In this document: positions 53,128 to 64,000 of the stretch, in pieces | Layout of the letters: every line of letters starts with the position of its first letter | How positions within the stretch are numbered: position 1 is the stretch's first letter | Assembly (NCBI GenBank): GCA_013398055.1 | Contig: VZRS01002790.1 | Coordinates: 139,016 to 203,015 of the forward strand | Source of the DNA: Ifrita kowaldi | Taxonomy: Eukaryota > Chordata > Aves > Passeriformes > Cinclosomatidae | DNA: 64,000 bases | Direction: 5' to 3' | Notes under the pieces: model-generated | The model's input: only the letters and a program-made list of their open reading frames with translations | What the model was told of the DNA's origin: nothing | Databases searched by the model: none | Made by a program: the position numbers and the translations under genes

Positions 53128-54294
53128 AAACCATTCATTACTTGTTGATATTTGCATATGCTTGTTGATATTTGCAAGCCCAAATAGCTGAAACTCATTA
53201 AAGGAGCTCTTCATTCAACCCTGTTTTGGTCTTTCAAACCACTTTTGTAAAAAGGCAAGTCACTTTTATTGTAGGATTGGGTGCAACTGGCTAAAATTAT
53301 ATCTATGATTGATTCTTATTTAACCCATATTCTCATTTTGACGTGTTTGTGTGCTTCGCTAAAAGACAGTTTCCATCCTACTGTGGGGTTGGGATTTTTG
53401 TTGTTTTTTTTCTTTGCACAGCGTAAGTATATGGGTCCTTGCATCTTTTGGAGTGCAAAACATCTCTGTGTTTATTTTCTTTTTGTTCAATAAGTTTATC
53501 TCTTAATTTGTTTTACTCAGTTATTAAACAGTGATTGAGTTACAAAGTCTTCATATTCATTATTTGATTTAAAATGGTTAGATACGAGCTAAAAGCTGGT
53601 ATATTATTTTCTTCTGACTTACTGGGAAAAAAAATGTGCTCTTTTCTGCCTTTATTAACTTGCCAGAATTATGTGGTTTCGTCTTAGGGAGAAATGAAGG
53701 ATGTTTTGGTATCGTTTTTTAATACATCTCAACAAGTGAGATTTTTCCAATAAGACCAAGAATAAAAACATTGAATCAAAAACAAAAGTCACAGAGTAGC
53801 TTTGTTGTAGGAGACTGAACAAGATCCAGGAAAGTAGCCTGAAAAAATTCCAGCACACTCATTAAGGATAGACTCATGGTAAAGGACTTAAAAATATTTG
53901 TTTTCCTTCCATAAACTAGAAATAACTCTTCATGAAAATGTATGCATTAACTTTACAACAATTTTTGGTTGCCATTGATTCTCCAATATTGCCTTCAATC
54001 TTCAATAGACTTTTAAAGTTTTTACTTCAAAATAATGTATACTTAGAACTTTGCCTATTTTCAATGAATTAAATATATACAAAAAGGAGCAGTCTTTAGT
54101 TGTTATAAAATTATATGATTTTGACAACCAGAAGGTATGAACCACTTTTCTTTCATCAAGTGCATAAATAATCTGTGATTAGCATATGCTCCTATCTTAA
54201 ATATCCACCTCAAACAAACTACAAAACTGAGTGTCGCTTTGACAGTGTAGACATCACTGCGGTATAAATCCTGGTAGAACTCAAATCTAATGTA
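52606..54294. repeat. 1689-bp duplicated block, right copy
   Basis: Same content as 50916-52604. It begins abruptly inside CR1 sequence and continues past 54294 into unique DNA, the dovetail pattern of an unmerged contig overlap. The paired frames of 65, 131, 73, 70 and 67 codons in the two copies are shadows repeated by the duplication. Confidence 0.95.
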
Positions 54295-57200
54295 TTTTCA
54301 GGAGATTAAAATGGTAAATAGAGGTTTTCAAGATAAATCCATGAGGTATAGAGCAGAAAGTGATTACATTTAATTCATGCACTGAACGCTCATCTTCAGG
54401 GATTTGAACTTCTGCTGGTTGGTTTGGAGAGTGGTTCTATGTACAGCAACACAGGCAGACACGAAGGACAATGAATCCACTCCTGCTTCCTTTCAGTAGA
54501 GCATCACAGCTCAGGAACATTTTCTCAGCGTCAGCTTGGAAGGCTTAACAGTTGTCCTAATAGCTAGGTTGGAAATTGCCCAGTAAATGAGCCGTAATTT
54601 GGATACAAAATCCATGAACACTGAGTGTACCTATGGATTATGCCTCTCCATATGTCAAAAGTGCTGAAAAATCTGCAAACTCAATCTCTTGATAAAGATT
54701 ATATAGCCAGTCTTGTTAAGTAAATACCAGTTAATATTTTGTTTCTGAGATGAGTGTTTGTGCATATGGAATGGTTTTATGAGCCTCCTGGGGAGAAAAC
54801 TATAGACAAAGTAATGAGTGCTCTCAGCAACCTGTTTCATTTATATATGTGTATCAGTCTTGGATTATAGGCAATCAAACAACAGATATTTTACGTGTAG
54901 CTCAAGCCAATGAAATTCAGAAATTCTAGAAAAAATTCCTCACAGAATTCAATGTGCAGCAGAAAGTCTCTTGCTATTCCGATAATTCATTATTTCCAAC
55001 TCATTTCCAAATGGAAAAGGTACAGGAGTGTGTCACAAAGGGCTTTCACTCATGTACGCCCTACCAAACAAGTGCCTGCAATGCTTCAGGTTGCCTTTAA
55101 GATTGCAAGGTACTTAGAAGAAATACAAAAAATTACATAGAAGAGATAACATGATAACAAAATTTTGTTTTGATTGCCATTCCTGATATTTGTGTGTGTG
55201 TGTGTATCTCCATGCTAACTTTCTTCTATGGCATGCTCTTTATTATGCAGTATCTCAATATCTGTTTTCGTGACTAGCTGCTGAAGCTGGGGAATCATAG
55301 AAACAAAGATTGCTACATAATCAGAACATCTCTGCTTCCAGTTGCCATCTTTCTTTGAAGTGATAACTTCAAAATTTAACTGATTCTTCCCTTCTCTTTT
55401 AAGAAAAAATGTATTTGGACTCTATGTATTTGTCAAATTATTAGCCTGGAATTTAAAATGGAAGGCTGTTGGGTTGCAGGACATAAAATATCCATTATAA
55501 CTGCAAGTAGGTATTTATATTGGTCTTATAACAGTAGAGTACTTCAATACTGTTTAGGTTGCCTTGGAATTGCTCTATTGCTAATATTTTCAGCAGGTTT
55601 AGAATATTGCAGAAAGTTTTCTTAATGAATTCATGGAGGCAACTTAGACCAAGTATGTAATTGCCTGAACAATTTATTGACAACCACCATGAGCAAGGTG
55701 TTTAAGCAACCTTGAAACTGCTTGCATCTTTCTAGGGAAACAAGCATGGTTTGAACCAACTTCACCCTAAAAATGACAATGCATGAGGATTTTTATACAT
55801 AACAGTTACACACTGTGAACTATATTGTTGAATAAGTTCTGTGGACAAAAATCTAATATGTCAAAATAGAAGGTATCCATTACAAAAAGTAGTGATTTCC
55901 ATTCCATGAGAACAAATTACACTATTTCTCCCAACATAAAATGTAAAGCAGGGTCATTTGGATTTTGCAGAAATATTTATATAGTTATTTATTTCCAAGA
56001 AAATTTAATGAAAATATAGAAAATTTAATTGAAACATAAAAAATACTTTAAATTAATTTTACCAATTAATTCACTGTAGATAACCACGTGTTAGTAGGAG
56101 GAAAAAAAATCTCAAAAGGTACATACAAGTATTGTTTCTCATAAAATCAAAATTTAAGTAAACTTTTAAAATTAGTATGTTTCCATGTTGCTTGGTTCCT
56201 ACAAAATGAGCATTACTTACCACTTGGACCTGTTTATCTGTTAGGTTGATATATTTACTGTAAGTCTTGAGTAGTCAGGCTCTTTGAATGTCTATGAATT
56301 GTCTTCAAATTCAGTGGCTACAGGAATTTATTCAGAGTAGCTCCTCACTCTATTATGTGCTGAACTTGTGACTTCACATTGGATAGAACAAAGGGCTCGA
56401 TTGCAAAATTGCCCAAGCTGAGCTTAGGAGAAGATTCACTACAGTTTTCACTTCAGTGGAGATAAAAACTTGCATTTCCACTACTCCCACAACCCTAAGC
56501 TCCCTATCCCATGCTTGTCATTTTCTTTCTTTAAAAGTAGATATGAAGCAAACTATGTCTAAGTATATGGTATCTAGGTTTATAATGTTCCTTACTGACA
56601 CAAAAGCTTTTACGTGTCTTATTCCTGACAGTAAGCAGTTTTACCTTAGCAATTTCTTTGCCAATTTCACATGCTTGTTTCTCAACACTGAAAAATATCT
56701 CAAAACCCCAAATGAAGAAAAATTCTATTTCCTGAACCTAGGAACATGGATTCATTTCTATCACCTATAGACAGGTACTATAGACCTACAGTATGATGTA
56801 TATTTGATCAAAGGTTTTCAGGCAAGAATACAAATCAGGAAGAACATAACATGAGGTAGGAAGTTTACTGGATTTAATTTTACTGAAATACCATTTATTT
56901 GGGGTTTAGGATGGATTTTAACTGTGGCTTTTGTCTGCACACAGGTTCGACACTGCAGTAGTGTTGAAAAAAAAAAGCACAATGCCTGTACTCAAATGTG
57001 CTTTGATATTGCCTTCTATGTGAAAAAGCTCATGTGTTTCTTACTTTTATAAAGGATCATTGTATTTGAGCAGATTACACCTATGCTCTGCCATGTCTTG
57101 TATAGGATTAGTTCTGTTCCCTCTGTCTTTCAAACAGACTTGTTTTTAAATGATTTTATCATACCATGTTGCAAGATTTTTACACTTTCTGGAATACATG

Positions 57201-58154
57201 TGTTTGTCCTAATCAATCAATCAATCAAGATTGTTACCAATCTACAGAGTAAAAGTGCACATCTCTGAAGACACCACGTAAAAAATAATATGAAAATTAT
57301 ATGACCATTTTGTAAAATTTAATCTATTTCATTATTTTTACCTCTTAATCCTTGGAGTATTATCAGAAGGGTTCAGAAACTGGAAAAGAACAATTGTAAA
57401 AAGAAAGAAATGGAAGTAAAAATCATCACTAGCTAAGATGCTGAATGTCTGATTCAGATATTAAAGAAAGCTAAATTGCTGCTTTTGGTGGTGTTTGCAA
57501 TAACTGGCTACTGGATGATAGTATCTCAGGGAGCATTGCTTATGGAAATTAAAAGTATTGGTTTAGGCCATTCATGTTCTAGGATGTTTAAAGGACTCAG
57601 ACACTAGAGTACAGTCTAGAAGGACTTGGGAAGCAAACAACAATAGATTCCTCAGAGGCGTCCCACCATGAAAATCCAAATATTGATTTAAATCATATAT
57701 TTGCAAACATTAATGTCTTCCACTGAAGACATTTTCATTGGAAGAGAACAGCAGATTGTCTGTTCTTTGAACTGAGCAGATTTTTCTTTTAAAGTGTCAG
57801 ACAGACAAAAGGACCCTCCACAATCAACCTCACAGATCTAATGTATGTCACAGTCTATAACAACCAGGATTCCTGTTAATCCCTACTGGCTACAGAACCC
57901 CAGCTACAGAGCATTTCTAATTACAGGTGTATCTCCAATAAAACATCAGTTTTGATTAAACATAAATATATTTTTAAAAAACCCACGAGTTCGGTATTTG
58001 TCAGAAGAAAACTTCTCTGTTATTTCTTTTTCTCTCTTTGTGAGTTTAGTAAAAAGCAGTTCTGATTTAAAAAAAAATCCCATGAGAAATTGGAAAAAGG
58101 AAAAGATTTTATTCTCACCTAATTAAAAAGCTCTTTCTCTTGAAATTACAAAAT
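54295..58154. other. Unique AT-rich DNA, no gene recognised
   Basis: Frames of up to 104 codons (56456-56770 plus) without recognisable domains. Simple repeats: a short TG run at about 55191-55205 and (TCAA)n at about 57211-57229. I see no transposon and no convincing exon. Confidence 0.5.
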
Positions 58155-58260
58155 CATCTCCAAAAATCCTAACCCTCAAAACTGCCAAAAAACCCCCAAA
58201 CCAAGCCAACAAAACAAAAGCAGAAACAGAAAAAAAAAGACAACCAAAAAAAACCTAATC
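58155..58260. repeat. A/C-rich low-complexity tract
   Basis: Runs of AAAAACCCCC, CCAAACC, CAAAACAAAAG and AAAAAAAAG words form a simple-sequence region with no visible element attached. Confidence 0.75.
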
Positions 58261-59496
58261 CACAAAAAGTATTATAAAAATATAAAATACATTTTTGTAT
58301 TAAATATGTAATGTGGAAATATAAACTAGATAGGGATATGGGCCAGTGTTTCCAGTGCAGATTTTGAAACAGAAAATTTGCACTGCAGACTGTAACCGTA
58401 ACACAGTAATTGTTATTCCATCATTTTATTATTCTATGATTTAATCATGTAGAAAAAAATCAATCCAAATACATAGACATTCCTCTCCATAAAAATTAGA
58501 ATATTCACTTACAATCAGAAAAATTTTCATTGTTAATAGTTATTAGGAAGAAGAAATTCCCATGGGTCAAGTATATACAATTTCAAGAGTTCCCTCACTT
58601 TCTTCTGCATTTTTTCTACAGGCTGATTACATTACAACGGAAACCCATCTAATCTTCATGATGTAATAACACTATTCAAGCAATAAACTAATGTTTATGA
58701 GTTATTCATATTGCTGGTGGATTCCCAAAGCACAGTAATTATGGAGGAAATTATGGTGATTTCTACGTATGGTGCTCGTTGTAAGCTGTTCTAGCAAAGT
58801 GCAGCCTTTCATCCCCTGACCAAGACCCTGGATCACAACTCCTAACCTTTAAAAAACCTATTTTCACAGAGGTTTCAACATACCTTTATTTCACTGGATG
58901 GGATCAGTATTACTTAGGTCTGTCTATATCACCTGAACCATCACTAGGATACTGTCAGTAACTGCTTCTTAACCTGACACAAGTGTTACTTCCTTTACCT
59001 TAAAGATTTAGCAGTACAGGACATAGTATCAGACAGACTTAAAAATCATAGACCTACATATTGCTCTTTTAGCTCTTATTTTCCAGGTCAGTGTTTGAAA
59101 GCCGAACTTTATAAATTTGAAAGCAATAGAGTTCACTGGGCATGACTGTACATTTCTTCTTCATTAAAAATTTTCCTGCTAGCGAATACATGCAATGCAT
59201 ATTTGCTCTGTTTAGGGGTTTGAGATGTAGCTCCCTTCATGAAAGATTCTGACATCTTCTGCTAGCTAAATTTGTGATAACAGTGGTAAACTTTTGATTT
59301 CATCCTTCTTGTAAAATGTCACTCAAGAACCACTGTTTACCAATTACCTTTGTTTGCTGCATGTGCCTTTTTTTTATACTTTCTCCTCTCCATCAGATTT
59401 TGAAGCTGATGCACTTGCAGAAGTCCAGTGTTGCAAGAGCAGTTTTATCTCATTCTTATGTGTATTTGAAGGACTAATTTTTTTTCTTGAACTAGG
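58261..59496. other. Unique AT-rich DNA, no gene recognised
   Basis: Short frames only. I assign no repeat family. Confidence 0.55.
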
Positions 59497-59721
59497 AAAG
59501 AGGACAATATTAGGACGAAATTCTTTCCTGTGAATACACTGGAATGGGTTGCCCAGAGAAGTTGTGGATGCCTCCTCCCTGGAAGTGTTCAAGGCCAGGT
59601 TGGATGGGACTTGGAGCAACCTGGTCTAATGGAAGGTGTTCCTGCCTAAGGCAAGGGGGTTGGAACTGGATGATCTTTATAGTCCCTTCTAACCCAAACC
59701 ATCCTATAATTATATGATTTG
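59497..59721 (+). mobile_element. CR1 LINE 3'-end fragment
   Basis: The last ~225 bases of CR1 in forward orientation. Landmarks are 'gacgaaattctttcctgtga', 'gggttgcccagagaagttgt', 'ctggaagtgttcaaggccag', 'gcaacctggtctaatggaag', 'gttggaactggatgatcttt', and a degenerate terminal repeat at about 59702-59721. Low divergence. The part from 59619 onward appears again at 60072-60174 because of the assembly join at 60071. The short minus-strand frames here are antisense shadows. Confidence 0.9.
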
Positions 59722-60070
59722 TGCTCTGAACACCAAAGATTTCCTGTATGTACCAGGGCACTAGGAAATATCCAGTACAATTGCCTGTCGGGGTACACTA
59801 TGTGGTGATAGAGAGATAGGCCCTGAAGGGCGGAGAGAGAGAGAGAGCCTCTTTCCTGGGCCCGTGGGTGACCCTGGGACTGTATCCAGGTCACCGGGCA
59901 TGGGCAGAGAGAGGATTGTGAGTTTGTGGACAGGGATGGGCCTGTGGGAGGTGATGATTGTAGTTTGTGACTTTATAGGGTATTGTTTACCTGTTACCAT
60001 AATAGGCAAAATCTGTGCACCACCCCAGGTGATTGGGGGACACAGTGGTGAACATCTTTCCTGTTTATAT
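59619..60070. repeat. 452-bp duplicated block, left copy
   Basis: Recurs at 60072-60523 at an offset of 453, with one mismatch found (60030 T versus 60483 G). It ends exactly at the N. It holds the last ~100 bases of the CR1 tail, a short spacer and the first 285 bases of the LTR. Confidence 0.95.
59786..60070 (+). mobile_element. ERV LTR, partial left copy cut by the assembly join
   Basis: This is the first 285 bases of the same LTR that is complete at 60239-60632, starting TGTCGGGG and stopping at the N. It is preceded by the same ATTGCC hexamer. It should be read as the same insertion and not as a second LTR of a provirus: there is no internal retroviral sequence between the two, and the preceding CR1 tail is duplicated too. 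Confidence 0.85.
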
Positions 60071-60071
60071 N
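60071..60071. other. Single-N assembly join
   Basis: This N lies between the two 452-bp copies, inside the LTR. Confidence 0.95.
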
Positions 60072-60523
60072 ACCTGGTCTAATGGAAGGTGTTCCTGCCT
60101 AAGGCAAGGGGGTTGGAACTGGATGATCTTTATAGTCCCTTCTAACCCAAACCATCCTATAATTATATGATTTGTGCTCTGAACACCAAAGATTTCCTGT
60201 ATGTACCAGGGCACTAGGAAATATCCAGTACAATTGCCTGTCGGGGTACACTATGTGGTGATAGAGAGATAGGCCCTGAAGGGCGGAGAGAGAGAGAGAG
60301 CCTCTTTCCTGGGCCCGTGGGTGACCCTGGGACTGTATCCAGGTCACCGGGCATGGGCAGAGAGAGGATTGTGAGTTTGTGGACAGGGATGGGCCTGTGG
60401 GAGGTGATGATTGTAGTTTGTGACTTTATAGGGTATTGTTTACCTGTTACCATAATAGGCAAAATCTGTGCACCACCCCAGGGGATTGGGGGACACAGTG
60501 GTGAACATCTTTCCTGTTTATAT
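60072..60523. repeat. 452-bp duplicated block, right copy
   Basis: Same as 59619-60070. It starts within CR1 text and continues beyond 60523 through the remainder of the LTR into unique DNA. Confidence 0.95.
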
Positions 60524-60632
60524 GATGTTATATCCTGGGTGTGCTGGTATTTAGGGGAATTCTGGCTGCGTAATAAACAACTTGGCATCTCCCTCTTGTG
60601 TGCGGAGTCCATGCCCATGCGTGATCACTGCA
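60239..60632 (+). mobile_element. Complete ERV solo LTR with 6-bp target duplication
   Basis: A 394-bp element starts TGTCGGGG and ends CACTGCA, with the canonical TG...CA ends. It is flanked by the direct repeat ATTGCC at 60233-60238 and 60633-60638. It carries a GA microsatellite near 60283-60300, a TTTATAT word at 60517-60523, and AATAAA at 60572-60577, so transcription would run on the plus strand. A 6-bp duplication is usual for alpha- and betaretrovirus-like (ERVK-type) avian elements, whereas ERVL gives 5. That class assignment is inference. There is no internal viral code, so it is a solo LTR. The 127- and 134-codon frames here are LTR text, not genes. Confidence 0.8.
60572..60577 (+). 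promoter_or_regulatory. LTR polyadenylation signal
   Basis: AATAAA about 55 bases before the LTR's 3' end, in the sense orientation of the element. This is where the R/U5 part would be expected. Confidence 0.6.
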
Positions 60633-60875
60633 ATTGCCCATGTACAGGATGTAGAAATTGGTGTGTATCTGCATATATGCAGATGTCAGGGTCTTTTTGA
60701 CTCATACAAAATCTCTGCTTGATCTATGGTTCTACGATTCAGTAAAAAATTAACCAATTTATTGCAGAAAACCCATATGGAGCATCTTCCTTCTCTTGCA
60801 GCTAATATCAACGTTTGTTGCAAATGTTCAAGTCTGTTCCTGTTGGACACCTAGCCCAATTTTGTAGACCAAGAC

Positions 60876-61265
60876 TGTGCTGGTTTAAAACCCAGCAGGA
60901 AAATTGAACTTACTCAAGCTTCCCTCTCTCAGTAGTGGAGAAAAGATCAGGAGAAGTTATAAACTGGAGCCACAATTTACTGAAAAATTGTTGTAACCAT
61001 AATATTAAAAGACAGTGTACAAAACAGAGAGTGTTTTACCCACGAAAAGGATATTCGCCATCCAACAAACAAAAATACTTCCCAAAGAAGGGTTGTCTCC
61101 CTCTGCAGCAGCAGTAGCAGCAGCAGTGGCAGTGGCTCTGGTCCCAACCCCAGTCCAGCACACACCCTCTTGCAAGCCCATCAAGAGATGGAATCCCTGC
61201 TGCTTCCAGTCCCCAGATTCCTCCTGGCTTGGTTTGCGTGGTATGGAATTAAGTGCTAGAAATTC
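60876..61265 (+). mobile_element. Likely ERVL-type LTR fragment
   Basis: The stretch begins TGTGCTGGTTTAAAACCC, the start shared by many avian ERVL-type LTRs. It stays richer in GC and CpG than its flanks until about 61265, where 'tttgcgtggtatggaatta' fits the same class as I recall it. I found no matching 5-bp target duplication and no clear CA end, so the right boundary is approximate. A CAG-rich run (61105-61136) lies inside. The 117-codon plus frame at 61015-61368 and the minus frames are probably not genes. Confidence 0.45.
61105..61136. repeat. CAG-rich trinucleotide run
   Basis: About ten imperfect CAG/GTG triplets. In one frame it reads alanine/valine, and in another glutamine with stops. 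It lies in probable LTR sequence, so it is not polyglutamine code. Confidence 0.7.
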
Positions 61266-64000
61266 CACCTCTTTTCTCTACAACCATGACCTTGGTGATT
61301 CTAAATTTTTCTGGATATTTATTTATTCTGACCTGCACCAAATAAGAAATCTTTTTCACTTTAGGTGATATACTTTTTCTTTTCATTTATTCTTTTATAG
61401 TAGAATAAAATATTGTTTCTTGTTGTTATCCACTGAAAGAAAAATTTACTTTTTTGTTTACTGAATCTATTCTGATTATAAAGAGGATTTAAACGATCCT
61501 TTTCTTTTAAATCTAAAAATGTCAGGTCTACTAAAGAATTGTCTTTTAAGAACTCTTTCATTCATGCCTTTAATCTGAGACTGAGAAGTGTTGAAGATAT
61601 TATTATTATTCATAAAGGTGTTAAGGCTTTTCAGGATGCAAGTAGATTTAAGACTGAAATTTGATATCTGTTTGTACCAAATGAAGTCTACAGCTTACAT
61701 CAAATCTTACTTTTCCTTTAAAAAAAAATCGTACTTGAGGGGTTAAGGCTAATGTGACAGTTTCCAGCATTTATTTTGTCATATTAGAAATTCAACAAGA
61801 ACACTAGAAGACCTTGCAAAATCTAATCCAGTTTGGTTCATTTACTGCTTTGAAGGCTCAAAGAGGTCATTAAAAACCAACATGGATTCTGGGCACTTTT
61901 TCATACATACAAACTTTTCCCATTCTTCAGTAAGTGTACCTCAAGGGCCTTTCCATATCCTGGTAAAAGTACTTTCTCACAAATCCACTCAAATTGCCTC
62001 TGTGAGCCAGATGTCTCTCTTCTTGCCTTCATCAGCAAAAGCAGTGCTGCATTTTAGTTACTGCTGCTGCTAACATCAGCATTTACAGAAGAGGAAGAGA
62101 AGAGTTTTTATGAGAGAAGAGTGGATTTCTGAAGTCAAGGAAGGCCATTAGAAAGTGCACTAAAGTTCAACTGAATTCTCTGGAAGGTGAATCTTATAGT
62201 ATTACATGCAGTGCCTGTTAGTTTCTTAGGGACCAAAGACTGACATGCCTTTGAAAGTTGAATTATTCAGAATTACACTTGTTAAAGATATATATGCAAA
62301 TAGCAGTACCAGAGAAATAATTCCCTGAAAATAGCAATAATCTGAATTCATCTCATGAGCCTATTCAATAATGGGAAGATTAAGATGATGTTGAGAACAT
62401 CGTGAAACTCAGTGAATATTAGCTTGCTTTGCTGATTCCCTGAGAAGGTCCTATTCTTTCTCAACTTGCTAGTGCAATTGCTGAAATCAGAATTACCTCT
62501 GATTTTTGAAATGAATATTTACCTAGAAAGCCAGTGTTTATTTTCTTCACTGCAGCTGCAGAATACATGAATAATGCAGTATTAGAAAAATATAAATCAT
62601 GCTGCAGCTAGTTAAAATTATGCCCCTGTTAAAAATGTGAAGCAAAAGGGACTCAATTATGTATGTCTGATTGTTTGTATAGATGAGGGATTTAAGAGAA
62701 AAAAATGTACTTTTTGAAAGTGAAAATAAAATTTGACCTGGCACATACAAGGATGAATATTGTCTAACTGCTCACTTGGCCTGTTTGAAAAGGGGCCATA
62801 CTTTACAATTGGAAGGATTAAGTTTCATTTTATCAAATAACTGAAAACTCAGAAGGTATTTGTATAGAATAATATAGATCTATCCTTGAAAATATATAAT
62901 TGACATAATTAATAATTTCTGATTTAGACTGCCAGGATTTTATTCTGTCTTGGTTAGTCTTTGATTTCATTTGGGATTTTTGGGTTTCTTTTTTTTAAGC
63001 TTGTGCTAGTACAAAGCTTTATGTCAGTACTAAGTGGTGTTTGTTGCCTTGGCAGTTGAAAGGTCAAAACCCCAAAACTCAATAGTTGTTTTTTCTTAAT
63101 TCTGACAATTAATTTATTAATTCTGACAATTGTCTCATTGTTGCATGGCAGATGGTCATAAATCCAGCCAGCATTTGGTAACAGATCACCTTGACTGAAA
63201 TCACAAAGCAAGCATTATTTTTACATAAAAAGTATTTCCCCATTTTTATACTCATATTTGGCACCTACAGAAATGTGAGCAAAACGATGAAGAAAATTAT
63301 ACTGACCAATCTGCCAGACTATTTGGCATTTTCATTCCCTTGTTTTCTCCTTCTAAGCAGATTCTCACACCTGTTACCAGACTGTTGTGCCTGTCAAAAA
63401 CAATAAAAGCAAATGGTTTTAATTGTTAAGAAAAGTCCTCAAGGCAAGACCATTAGAGAATCCCACTCAGCGTCCAGCTGGTCATCCAAAATCTATTTGC
63501 TGCTGCAGTGCATGAGCAAGAGGCTCTTTTGCATTCAGTGTCTGAAAGCTGCTTTTTAATTTTGGCCTTCTTTTTTGGACTAGGAACATCTGTCATACAT
63601 CAAAGGCTAAATTTACTACCTGATACTGAGAAGCTGTTTATTTCAATTCTATTACAACATTACTGAAAAGCAATTAAGCTCATACTATTTTAGCTGGCTC
63701 TCTTAGTTTCCCTGTACTCATAATTTTGACTGGCATGCTGAATAAAAAGTTTTTCTCAAAAGCCTAAATCACAATTGTCACATCTTTTGCAAAAGTATAA
63801 ACACCTCTGAAGGCATTTGTTGAATCCAAAATAATGTCAAGATGATGTCTGTCGTTTTTAAAACTCTTGAAACTCCCATAAATATCAGTAAAGAAGTCCA
63901 GCCATTAGTAATCTGCAAAAATAAATTTCAAAAGTTAATGTTGCCGTATTCATATCTATTTTAAAATATTGGTAAATACATGGTTTTATTGTTTACATGT
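61266..64000. other. Unique AT-rich DNA, no gene recognised
   Basis: Short frames only. A 15-base word (TTAATTCTGACAATT) occurs twice 21 bases apart, at 63096-63110 and 63117-63131. No transposon, RNA gene or convincing exon. Confidence 0.55.

Noticed and set aside
60214..60618. 134-codon minus-strand frame
   Set aside because: It is antisense to a non-coding solo LTR, and its left part duplicates the minus frame at 59761-60009. No protein features.
59786..60632. Provirus with two LTRs
   Set aside because: There is no internal viral sequence. The CR1 tail before the LTR is duplicated as well, and the copies meet at an N, so it is an assembly overlap.
60317..60700. 127-codon plus-strand frame
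   Set aside because: It lies in LTR sequence and runs past the LTR end into unique DNA. No retroviral or other motif.
61105..61136. CAG run as a possible polyglutamine tract
   Set aside because: The open frames do not read glutamine over any length, and the run lies in probable LTR sequence.
1..64000. CRISPR arrays, operons, bacterial promoters or tRNA genes
   Set aside because: No regularly spaced direct repeats, no clustered long frames and no tRNA-like cloverleaf pattern were seen. The content is vertebrate.

Overview
The window looks like bird nuclear DNA: AT-rich, low in repeats, and without any intact protein-coding gene. I base this on many pieces of CR1 LINEs, the main avian interspersed repeat. 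Several still have the short ATTCTRTGATTCT-type CR1 3' end, or recognisable CR1 ORF2 endonuclease or reverse-transcriptase code. There are also solo LTRs of the kind found in avian endogenous retroviruses. No open frame exceeds about 140 codons, and the longest ones lie in repeats or across assembly gaps. There are no rRNA, CRISPR or operon-like features, and I recognised no tRNA. The DNA is either intergenic or inside a very large intron; the sequence does not decide which. I cannot place the bird to order.

Layout. 1-380: 3' part of an LTR cut by the window edge. 381-11079: unique AT-rich DNA with a few simple repeats. 11080-11226: CR1 tail (minus). 13789-18345: a 2278-bp block present twice around a single N, each copy holding a CR1 tail and an ERVL-type LTR fragment. 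19175-19675: old CR1 (minus). 20459-22019: two related ~55-bp segments 1.5 kb apart. 24927-25284, 27628-27681 and 29680-29797: weak candidates for exons or a small ORF. 30160-30835: CR1 ORF2 fragment (minus). 37000-37960: CR1 ORF2 endonuclease remnant (plus). 39490-39778: candidate LTR. 40860-41250 and 41480-41930: CR1 3' end and an older CR1/L3-like reverse-transcriptase remnant. 50592-54294: a young CR1 3' end and its flank, repeated through two nested single-N joins. 59497-60632: CR1 tail followed by a 394-bp solo LTR with 6-bp target duplications, again with a single-N join inside. 60876-61265: another likely LTR. The rest shows nothing I can name.

The clearest unexplained structure is technical. 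All four Ns in the window (16067, 50828, 52605, 60071) sit exactly between two near-identical copies. The left copy ends at the N, and the right copy begins just after it and then runs into unique sequence. That is what overlapping contig ends look like when they are placed side by side rather than merged. Collapsing them removes 4602 bases. The eight mismatches I found in about 4.6 kb would fit two haplotypes. I found no convincing new biological system. The candidate exons, the Kozak mini-ORF and the paired short repeat are the biological items worth a check.
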